Assembly (NCBI GenBank): GCA_036924085.1
Contig: JAVGWX010000003.1
Coordinates: forward strand, 120,714,264 to 120,778,263
DNA from: Ariolimax columbianus
Lineage: Eukaryota; Mollusca; Gastropoda; Stylommatophora; Arionidae
Length of the DNA: 64,000 nucleotides
Direction of reading: 5' to 3'
Under the pieces are notes generated by a model. That model was not told the origin of the DNA. It did not search any database and saw only the letters and a program-made list of their open reading frames with translations. Positions 37,901 to 49,900 of the stretch are shown piece after piece. The first letter of the stretch is position 1; every line of letters starts with the position of its first letter. Made by a program: the position numbers and the translations under genes.

Positions 37901-40900
37901 CAGAGTACTCCTTATTTATGCCCACCCTCTGCCTTCTTCCCGTTAACCAATTTTCAATCCATTTGGCAACTTCCCCACCTATTCCATGTGATTTTAACTT
38001 TCGAAATAATCTTTGATGAGGTACTCCATCAAAGGCCTTTGCAAAGTCTAGATAAATAACATCCACTGGCTCAATCTGAACTCAGCAGCTGACAGTATCA
38101 TCTGTCACTGTTCCAAGTATGCCACTGACATAGTCTTCAGTGCTCCCAGCCCTTTCTTGTATCTTTGTACTGTCTGGTTTACATGGTATCCATACGAAAG
38201 GCTTCAATAAAGAGTTACTCCAAGGTATTTCAACTGATTGCACTTGTTAATGACATACATCAAAGGTAGTTCAGGGAATTGTTCAAGAAACACAACATCC
38301 CGTAAACCTTGTAAGATTGATCCAGGAGCTGGTATCCATTATGAGATTGCCTGCAAGGTCTCCTGGATATCTCTGATTATCTCATGCTTATCTGAGCCAG
38401 TCCTGTATGTTAGGATGTCATTTGCAAATGTTAGTGTTTTCCCTGGTCATGTAGGTTGAATATCAACCATTTTACCATATGTTTCCTTCATTGGTCTGTA
38501 ACTACCCAGGGTAACAGGTAGAATGTGGAAGACAAGATCCCTATGACTAACTAAAGCTCTAGTATCTCTTGCCTGATTACACCTTGAGATTCTTTTTCAG
38601 TCTTTGGTTTCTGTGGAATCTTTGGGGTAACCTTCTTCTGGGGTAATGTCTTATCTTCTTGCTTCTTCTGCAACTGTGGGATATCTCTTTCTAGTTTAAC
38701 CAGTTGTTCCTTCAGGTTCTGAAGACAAAAGAAATTTGAATGCATGTTTACTTTTGCCTTGCTGCCGAGATATTTCCAGTCACATTTTCAATTATGAATA
38801 ACAAATTCAAATGAGAGAGGAAAAAAAAACAACCAATATTTGTAATATTTGATTTCTAAATATGAAAATAACTCTATACCTTTACCTAGCCAATACCACT
38901 ACTAACGACACACATGGAGCTGACAAGGATCAAGGAAGCTGCACAGAGACGAACGACACAAAAGGCAAGAGAGAAGTTACTTCTATCTGACGGTCAGATA
39001 GTGTTTCTCTGCCCTCAGTGTGACAGAATGCTTTCGGGCTCAGATTGGTTTGATCAGCCACCTACGAACCAACTCCAGGATTGACAGATGACAATGTGGT
39101 CCTCTTTGGAAACGGTGGACAAAAAACAACAACAATCACTACCAACTCACTACAGTCATGACAAAACTCATACTTTAAACTGGCTACTGTTAAATAAATT
39201 TAAAACAAATTTTTGCCATGTAGGGAGTACAGACAAACAGTAGAACATGTTCTCCAAGTCTGTAGATTCCACAAGATTAGCAGCGAGACAGCATGGCCCT
39301 CTCCAAAGCAATTGAGGGATGAACTGTATAATGATGATGAGAGAAGCTTATGAAAGACCCTTAAGTTGATGAGAGAAATATATGTGATATATCTAAAACG
39401 AATAAGTTGATGAGAGAAATACATGTGACGTTTCTAAGACGAATAAGTTGATGAGAGAAATACATGTGATGTTTCTAGAACGAATAAGTTGAGAGAAATA
39501 CATGTGATTTATCTAGAATGAATAAGTTGAGAGAAACACATGTGATGTATCTAGAACGAATAAGTTGATGAGAGAAATACATTTGATTTATCTAGGATGA
39601 TTAAGTTGATGAGAGAAATACATGTGATTTATCTAGAAAGAATGATATAGAAGCAGATTACAACTGCTACCCATCTAATAAAGTTAATAATTCAAGAGCT
39701 GCTTAACAAACTTTTATGTTCCATAAATAGAACTGTCCTTATTGGTATTTGGATTGATTAAAGAGCTGAACACAAAACAAATTATTTCATACTAAGATAG
39801 GAGGTGACTGACAATTCAGCATGAAAGAGAATTTGCGATAAAATTCACACGTTGAAAATGGTGGGAATTACACCGGTTAATTACTATATTGATGCACATG
39901 AAATAAAGTGGTTTGGACATTTGACAAAGGATGCAGTATGATCAACCTGCAGCAAGATCATACTTGGAGATTATCATGACCACTAGTGAGAAGGTGACAC
40001 TGGTAACAATGTATAGAGGGAATCAAAGAAATATTCCAAAAGTTCAACCATCAAGGCAAGAACAGTAGGGCAAAAGAAGACAATGTTTAGAACTATAACA
40101 CAACTAAAACTATGAGTTTCATTGTTATAACAAGTTAACAGTATTGATTAGACTTCATGATGAAAGATGTTGAAGGACCCAATTCCTAACTCGGGGCTGA
40201 AGATGCAGCACAGTGAATGAACTGATAGGAGTCATTGACATAAAGCTGGTTGTTTGCATCAGGGTCGGCAAATCAAAGCTGACCAAGACTCTATTCCACC
40301 TCCAAGCTGCGACCCCGGAAATGAGCTAGTATAGTCTGGCTAAGAGAATAAAGATCGCTGTGGGAAAGAAGGCAAACCTGTTATGCTTTTAACCTTCAGC
40401 ATACCCTGGTCTAGTTTTGCGAGACAAACTCAACCTACAAAATAGGAATTTAAAAAAAAAAATTTTTTTTGCACGGGTAGGGTACTCATAGCCATTTTAT
40501 TTTTATGCTGAATACGTCACCATCTGCACACAATATTTTATCGGTAAAAGTATCGTATGTTAGATTACAAATGGATTTAGAAAAAATTTTCTTCTAATGC
40601 GCCGATTGGAGCAAGCCGACTTTTTGGGAAAGATGAAGTAGGTTGTTGGGAAAGATCTTTATGGAGTAGATCTGTTTAGTTTGTTTTGTTTAGATGAAAG
40701 AACTACGTTTGAATTGGAAACTAACAGTTGTGGCGATGTTGTAAACACAGTATCGATATGTTGTTGTGGTTTCCATGGATTTCTATCGGAGCGACTAGGC
40801 CAAGTGGTTGAGTCCCAATTTTTTCCTGAGATTTCCATAATTTTCAACTTCATCTTTTTGTATCTCAGAAACTAACAAACACACAACAAAAACAATAACA

Positions 40901-43900
40901 CCCACAATTTCTTTATTTAATTGTGTCTCTACAAAAAAAAAAATCTTATTTATTGACAAACAGAAAAGTTACAAATTTTGAAAGTCGACTACCATAGCGA
41001 GATATAAAGTTAATTAATTTGTGCAAATTTTCGTAATAAATTATGTAGCGTGCTAAAAGTTAATTGAAACTAGAACATGCCGTGGTGGCCATATAACTTT
41101 AGCGTACTCGCGGGCGACCGAAGATGAGGTGGAGAGATGGCAAAATGGAGGTCCTAGGCCCAACATGGTACACCAAGGCAAAAGAGCGAAATGAGTTTAC
41201 TCAACATTTGACTACCTTGCATCAGACACAGGTGTCTGATTGCATACCAGGATTTTGAAATTTTGAGATTGAGAACACAAGTTTCTGTCTTTTGTGCACG
41301 TCACTTCTTTGAACTGTCACTTACAACTGTATTTAGATGAGAACTATGGGTAATATTAAAAGTTACACCTTAAACAGCACAAACTTGCATTCCTAATGTC
41401 AGACAATACTTGATTACTTTGGTTGTAGAAAATTAATACAACATGTTTTTTACTGCTAACACTGAACATTAATCTTTACAGCGGCACCGCTGTGGAAATG
41501 GCGACAGAAAAAATTTACATCGGCAACCACTGCAGCTGTATGGCACCAACTCCTGGATCATAGGTTTATCGTGCATAAACTTCATGTTAATGTCATAGAA
41601 GCAGCTGAACATACGAGTATTTGAATACTGAAAACTAGGCAACTTCTGTCTGCACATTTTTTGTGGAACAAAGGCTTGTTGTTGATTTGATAGAGAATTT
41701 TGAAACGATTTCTTCTCCTTTTCAATCGGATTTGAAGGTTATTCCATTAATGAGGATGATGGAGTTAAGGTGTTGCAACGGATTTTTCTCAGGTAGATCT
41801 GTTTAGTTTGTTTATTTAGAAGCAATAAATAAGTATGAAGTGGAAACTAACAGATATGTCTAATAAAATTTAAAATATTTTGTGGAACCCTGGTGGGCCG
41901 TAATTGGTGATACATTTGGGGACTTTTTCAACTTCATTTTTTTGTGTATATCAGAAACTAACAAACACACACAAAAAAAAAGCAATACCACCTATAAGTT
42001 CTTTATTAATATATGTCTCTACACGTAACAAAATCATATATATATATATAGAAAAACAAATAAAAAGGTTAGGCTTTTAAAGTCAGCAACCATGATGTGA
42101 CATGACATGCTGAAAAATAATGCAACTGCAGGAGAAATTACATAAATTTTTTGTATGGTGTGGTAAAGGGTAATCTCATTAATTCAATTGCTCTAACAGG
42201 ACATGATTGTAACTGTTAAAAACTGTTTGATTGCTTTGATCTTTTGTCAGCTCTTGTGTATTTCTGCTTGAATACGTTACTTGAATATTATATTGTTTGA
42301 AATGTCAAAGACTTTAATTTACCTTCAATTCAGAATTTCTATGATCAATTTCACGGAGTCGAGCTTCTGTATTACTCTCAATCATTTCCAGATCCTTTTT
42401 CAGCTTCTGTATGTTGGCTTTCTTAAGCTCAACACTTTGTGATACTGTTCGATAAGCGTCTGCTGCAAGTTTGGAAAAACCATAAGAAATAACAATTATA
42501 TGTCAACATATGGCGAGGATAAAATGTAATATTTACAATGTCAGCAAAATAATGGTTAACAATAAGAATCTGAGTTATTTTACCACATTCATTCTCTTTA
42601 CTACAAGTGAGTTATATATTTAAACTCAGTTATTTTACCACATTTATTCTCTTTACTACAAGTGAGTTATATATTTAAACTTATTATTTTACCACATTCA
42701 TTCTCTTTACTACGAGACGTGTCAAATGAAACTAGACCTAACTGCACCAAGTGAACATACGTACAATGCGCATGATGATGTCAGTTTGCAAAATTTCATT
42801 ATCCCCCGACTCATAGTTTCCTCACCAGACTGTTGAAAACATGGCGAGTGTGATACAGAATCCGTCTAGAGTTGATCAGCGAGTGATGATTCGGTTTCTA
42901 ACAGCTGAAGGATGTCGACCAGTTGACATTCATTGCAGAATGCAGGCAGTATATTGTGACAAAAGAGTGTCAAAGAAAACAGTGAAGAACTGGATAAAGA
43001 TGTTTAAAGAAGGACGTGAGTTAACAAAAGATCTTTCAAGATCAGGTTAAGCGCATATTGTTGCGCCTGAAGATGCCATCACCAAAATTGATGCAGCAAC
43101 TCGGGTGGACCGTCGCCGAAGCTTACGTTCTCTACACTTTTGTCACCTTACACTGCCTGAATTCTGCAATGAATTTCAACTGGTCGACACCTTTCAGCTG
43201 TTAGAAACCGAATCACCGCTCGATGATCAACTCTGGACGGATTCCGTATCACACCCGACATGTTTTCAGCAGTTTGCAGAGGAAACTATGAGTCAGAGCA
43301 TAATGAAATTTTGCAAACTTGACTTTTGGTATGTGCTGTTTACATAAGACGTGACGTCACCATGCGCATTGTACGTATGTTCACTTGGTGCAGATAGGTC
43401 CTGTTTCATTTAAACACACCTCGTACAAGTGAGTTATATATTCATTCTCATTACTACAAGTGAGTTGTATTCAAAGACAGATTGAGCAAGATGACAGCAG
43501 AAAGCAACTCATAGATAACTCATAGATAACTGCTTGAGTAATAGTCAGTGAACCAGAGTTGTCTTAGACCTTATTCCACCTTCAAGTGGTGGCCTTGGAA
43601 ACAAAACTGCATCCGTACAGCCTGGCTTAGAGTTGTTTCAAATGCTCACACTGAGCAGGTTCACTGTTTTGTGCGGTCCTGAAAAGGATATTAAGTGGGG
43701 GTTGCAGTAGCTTTTCTCACATCCAGAAAGTGTGCTGATGAAGGTGGGCTGGGGTTCTCCAGTCAGTTGTGCTATGCTTGGCTTCATCTGCATGTCACTC
43801 ACTAATAAAGGGATCACGTTGTACCCTCACCTTGTTAGCCAGGCTGCCATGAAACAGCCAGTTTCCAGGGAGGGCTACGAGAAAGCCAAGGTGAGGGTCT

Positions 43901-46900
43901 TGGCCAGTATATTTTGCCTGACCCAGACTAACATGTCTTCATCTTCTTCTTCATCGTACGCAGTCAGACAGTAACCATTATTTTTTCGAAAAAGGCAGCG
44001 GTCATCCTGAGGCTGTCGACACTGCCATAGAGCTTGTCTAGTGTTGCCACTGGTGATGGCCACATCTGCTCTCTCTGATCCTCGTATGTCGGGCAGTTTT
44101 GCAGCAAATGCTCAGCGGTCATTTTCTCGGGACCACGCGGGCATTCGTCAGTGCCACCTATCTTCAATTTGTTGAATAGGTGGTACCTCAGTCTATTGTG
44201 GCCAGTGCGAAGTCTGAAGACCACGACCTGCTCTTTTCTGTTGAACTGGTAATAGGCATAATTTTTTGTGTAGCCAGTGTGTTCGGTTTCCCATTTGGTC
44301 ATGTATCTAGCTCTAATAAGCCGTTTTGACTCTTCGTATGTCACACTAGTATCTGGTTGTGGTAGTTTTGCACCTTCTTTTGCCAGTCTGTCTGCCTCCT
44401 CGTTGCCTTGGATGTTGCAGTGGGATGAAACCCACTGTACCACTACCATTTTTGGTGCAGACTGCTGGCATAGTTGACAGAGTACTGCTCTTAAGTCATT
44501 AAGTTCAGTATTTTTCTGGCTTTTTAGACTAACATGTCTGATCAGTATGTTGTGCCTGGCCAGATATTAGTCTTCCTTCCCTAGTCTGGCTGAGACAATA
44601 GGTATTGAAGAGGAAAGATAAATCCGTTTAAAAAAATGTGCTTCGCTGAAGCCAGACGTATTGGGCTAATAAGTGCAGATATCATTACTTAGCAGTAAAC
44701 CGTGACACAATACAACAACATGTGCTTTTCAGGAGGAATGACGATGAAGGAGAAGTTATATTTAGTTCATTAAATTAGCAAATTTAAACTGAGTACAGTA
44801 CAGAGGATCTAAGTGGCAGATTGATTAGAGCACGTGTCTGTTACAACAAAAGAACAAGGTTCAACTACCAGTCTGAACATGCTCCAATAAACCCAGCAGT
44901 AAATAGGTACTGGACTAACATTTATGGAAGACAAGGCAGGAAGAAAAAGAACTGGTCATCACACCTCAGAAAAAGCTGAGACCTAGTACTATTAAGACTA
45001 ACACCTTATCTCCGATGGCAGTGTTTACTATGGAACTACCTTGACCTTTAAACATATTTGCTAACATTTGGATGATCATATTCTCAATAAAAGATAACAA
45101 TGAGAAAGCTAATAGGTCTTTTCGTATCTGGCTGCTACTGGCTTATCTGGCCGTTTCCTACTTCTTATGCCCTCCTGGCCACTCCATCTCACCTTTGTCT
45201 GTCATTTTGGATCATGCACCTGACCTGAGAGGAATGATGTGACGATTTCTCAGTCAGTACCCTATTTTCGCCTTATATATTGACATCCCCCATTGATGTA
45301 TTCTTCCCTTGCTCTACGATTCACTTGTTCATTATTGTTGTTGTTCGTTGTCCCTGATGAAGGCCTATTGGTTCTAATGTAAGTTTTGTTTGTATTTTCA
45401 TCTGAGTGTGGTATCTGACCATACCTATTTATTATTTTTTTCCCTTGTTTTCTTACTTGAAAGTTAATAGGTGAACCTTGATGCTCCATTGTTATTAGCT
45501 TCACCAAACATGCACACAATCTCAGTTATTAGATTCACCAAACATGCACACAATCTCAGTTATTAGCTTCACCAAACATGCAGACAATCTCAGTTATTAG
45601 ATTCACCAAACATGCACACAATCTCACAGAATGTTCACTATCAAGAAACAAAACAACGTTAAAAAACTCACACAAGGGGGTTGTCTCTGCAGTCTGAACT
45701 TGAATGTTTAATTCATCCTTCTCACTCCCAAGAGCAGAAAACTTTTTATTCAGCTCCTGCAACATAAAATATCTTTGTATATAAGATGGTGAAGGGAAAC
45801 AAGGCACTATTTTCTATAGTCACATCATCACAATTATAAATGACCTGATCATTAGCTGGCAATAAAAACCAAACACCATTTCTACTACATCTGCAAGACT
45901 TTTGTCTCTACAATTTCATTTCCTAACCAAACTTGACTTAGTATTTTATTTGCTATCATCGGGTGTTGAAGTAATCTTATCTTTTTTTTGTGGCTTAGAG
46001 TTTATACAGGATGGCATAACTAATTTTATGAACAACCTACCTTAATCTCCTCTTATGGTATACCCGGCAGATTACAGTGGTACTACTATTTTGTTTTATC
46101 TTGTGGACACCAGTCACACATGACTGATACCAGCCTGACTTATGCATAAAAATGTATGCTCTGAATTTGGTATAAACTAGTTGAGTATAAAGGGATGTGC
46201 AGTAAAATTTACCCTGGTGGATCATGGGATACTGTTACTGGGTAAGAAATGTGGATCCTGGGCCCCTAGCTGGGGAGGAAATGTAGATCCTTGGGTCCTT
46301 TACTTGGGAGGAAATGTAGGTCTTTGGTACTTTACTAGGGAGGAAATGTAGGTCCTTGGATCGTTTACTAGGGAGGAAATGTAGGTCCTTTGGTCTTTTA
46401 CTAAGGAGGAAATGTAGGTCCTTGGTTCCTTTATTAGGGAGGAAATGTAGGTCCTTTGGTCATTTACTAGGGAGGAAATGTAGGTCCTTGGGTTCTTTAC
46501 TATGGAGCAAATATAGGTCCTTTACTAGGGAGTAAATGTAGATCCTTGGGTTACTTATTGGGGAGGAAATGGAGATCCTTGAGTCACTAACAGAGGAGGA
46601 AAAAATAGGTACACTGCATCCTACTATTCATGATATAAATATGTGACTAAATAGGGCTGTGCAGCCTCATCATGTAAAACAAAGTGCTACAGAAGCCATA
46701 GACTGCCTGTGAGGAGGAAATTTATAGTGGTGGTCTCATGCTCTTACTGAAGTGAAAAAAAGTACAAAAAGAGGAGCAAAGAATAAAACAAAGTAACCTG
46801 CCTGCCATGCATGTCATAAGTAGCAAAAGGGTTGCGAATGGGAATGGCCACCAAATCCTGAAAAAAAAAGTCACCTCTACTACACTTCATGGAAGAAGAA

Positions 46901-49900
46901 GAAGAGGGGATGAAGATGTAGTATTGAAAGCTGACAGCAGTTGGCAACTTATAGCTGGCTGCTTGCATCAGGGTCAGTTACCCATAATTGATCAAGACAC
47001 TATTCCACCTCCAAGTGGCGGCCCCGGAAACAGACTGCAACTATGCAGCCTGGCAAAGAGAATATGAATCGAAAAATGTTGTGCTGAAATTGGATGTATC
47101 AGGCTAAAAGGTGCAGATATTTCAGGATGAACGACGACGAAGAAGAAGAGAGACTATGTCAAGTCACAGAAATAGAAGGTCTTGCAAACCAAGTGCTAAC
47201 CATTGTTTGTCTCCCAAAGACATCAATATCAGCCAGAGTTCTGTCCCTGGTCATCCTCATAGCATCAATACTGGTTGTGAAGTCTGTCACACCTTTCTTA
47301 ATCTGGGATATTTTTAGTGTCAGCTCTGTTTTCTTAGAGTCCTGAGGACAAAATATTGAATAGTTATAACAAAGAATGATGAATAGTTGGAAATAACATT
47401 GCCAAACTCTTAAAACAAACAGTAGTAAACCATAGCGATAATTTCAGGGGTCCATCAGAATGATTTGTATGGCTGAGGAATAAAGGCTACATGTCCCTGA
47501 GTAAAACAAATACCACTAGTAAGTTATGAGGGGGAGTGTGACATAGCTGAGAAGTGAAGTGCTTGTATACAAATACATGAATGCACATATGAAAGCAGTT
47601 AACCCTTTACAGTCCATCAAAATTTATTCAATATAATCTTATACAATATATAATCTTATTAATTAGATCGAACTGTAAATGGCTTACTAAAAAATAGAAT
47701 GCAACGAATGACATAAAATTATGAAATCAAAGAAAGATTTGCATTTATAAACTTAGTAATCCAATGTGATTTATATGAGACAGGAAGAGATATCATATAA
47801 ATAAGGAACAGTTAAAATGAGAAGGAAGCAATTTGACAAAAACAAATGCACAAAAATAGAATGGGAAGGTGGAAAAGAAATGAAAGCTCAAATAAAGAAG
47901 TGTAAGATACTCAAGTCATGATGTCTAAGCCACCTCATTTGATGACAGATCTGTTTTTAGCAAATTAACATGGGGAGGAAGACTAACGTCTTGTCAGGCA
48001 AAATATACTGATCAGACATGTTATCAAACATGTTATGATATCGCTATACTTATGAAAAAAAGATGACGGTTGTGTTTTGTGTATGCCGCAAAAAGCAAAA
48101 GAAATACGTCGCAAAAGGCAAAAGAAATACATCAGTGGTTTCTTTTGGAATAACAACAACCACGAAAACAAGAAAGTTGTTACGTACGTTTAAGTATCTA
48201 ATTGAGGCAAGATCAATCCTATAACTGGCCTCAAACCTCATAAGAAGACCGGTTGGACCCGAGGTTGAGCAGCCGCCTAACAAGCTGCTATCGTAAAAAT
48301 AGACTGTCACAGAAACAGATTTAACAGAACAAATCAACAGCGCGCAATTTAATTACTATGGCACAAACTGACATGCAAGATGCCAAAAACATCTTCAAGA
48401 TCGGATACTGGAACGTCCGCACTATGTATCAAATTGGTAAAACATCCAAGATTAGCAATGAGATGAGTAATTACAACCTGGACATTTTAGGTCTTAGCGA
48501 GTGTAGATGAACAGGCACGGAGAAGAAATATCTCCCAAATGAACATAAACATATTATCTACTCTGGCAAAGACGATCGTCACACAGAGGGAGTAGCTATC
48601 CTCATGACAGCCAGAGCTGAAAAATCTCTCATCAGTTGGGAACCACTTAGCAAAAGGCTAATATCAACCAGATTTCAAACCACCTTTTAAAAATTGATGA
48701 TTCTACAATGTTTCACGCCAACTAATAGCGGCCATGATTTTACCAAAGACCATTTCTACGGACTGTTTCCAGTGCCGTAAACAAGATCCCCAAACACAAC
48801 ATAGTAATAGTAATGAGCGACTTCAATGCCAAGCTAGGTAACAACAATGACGGAGTACAAGGGCATTTAGGCACATATTCTAATTCATTAGGAGAAATGA
48901 ATGAGAATGGTGAACGACTATTAGAATTCTGTGAGGTATCAAATCTTGTTGTAGCAGATACCATCTGTCCACATTAATACATCCATAAAATAACTTGATC
49001 AGCGAAGAGGGTTCGAAGCCAGAGGTAATTGCCAGAATAGCACAAACAACAACGGCGCTGACTAGGCTGCAACCTATTTGGCGAGACAACCGCCTCGCCC
49101 TCGGCATAAAAGCCAGACTACTGCGCTCTTTGGTGCTGTCAATATTTCTGTATGCCTGCGAGACCTGGACCATTACAGCAGATATCCAGGGCAGAATACG
49201 TGCAATGGAAATGCGGTGCTATAGAAAACTCCTAAATGTTACATATAAGGATCGTGTCACGAACGTAGACATCCATCAGAGAGTTGAAGACGCTTTTGGT
49301 CCTTTTGAAGATCTGTTCACAACTATCAAAAGATGAAAGATAGCCTGGTGCGAGCATGTCGCGAGGTCCAACGGAATTCCCAACTCGATACTCTTTGGAT
49401 CTGTACCGGGACAGAGAGGGCGAGGACGTCCAAGGAAGAGATGGGTGGACAACATCGCTGAGTGGTCAGGCCTTCGTCACGGTGATATACGTCAGGCGGC
49501 GACAGACAGAGAGAGCTGGCATGGGATTTTCATGTCTTCATGTGTGCCCCAACGACCTGATGGGTTACGGGATGAACTGAACTGAAAATAACTTGGAATT
49601 CTCCTGATGGTAAAACAAAAAATCAGATTGATCCACACAAAGTTCCGTTCATCAATTCTTCTTCTTCTTCATCGTACGCAGTCAGACATCAACCTTTATT
49701 TTTTCGAAAAAAGCAGCGGTCCTCCTGAGGCTGTCGACACTGCCATAGAGCTTGTCTAGTGTTGCCACTGGTGATGGCCACATCTGCTTTCTCTGGTTCT
49801 TATATGTCGGGCAATTTTGCAGCATATGTTCAGCGGCCATTTTCCCGGTACCACACGAGCATTCGTCAGTGCCACCTATCTTCAATTTATTGAATAGGTG

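Larger units (their letters stand above)
43478..44740 (+). repeat. IR-B interspersed repeat, split by IR-A and LINE-A
   Basis: Halves 43478-43635 and 44586-44740. Flanks of the inner IR-A carry similar AGCCTGGCTTAGAG and AGTCTGGCTGAGAC, a probable imperfect target duplication. Order of events: IR-B, then IR-A, then LINE-A. Confidence 0.82.

Noticed and set aside
41469..41657. Minus-strand Cys-rich 62-codon frame ([19 protein letters not shown])
   Set aside because: Cysteine spacing looked finger-like, but there is no family match I can name, no splice context and no supporting start.
42713..43423. MicroRNA or long regulatory hairpin
   Set aside because: The palindrome is explained by inverted mariner ends with TA target duplication; nothing suggests a processed hairpin.
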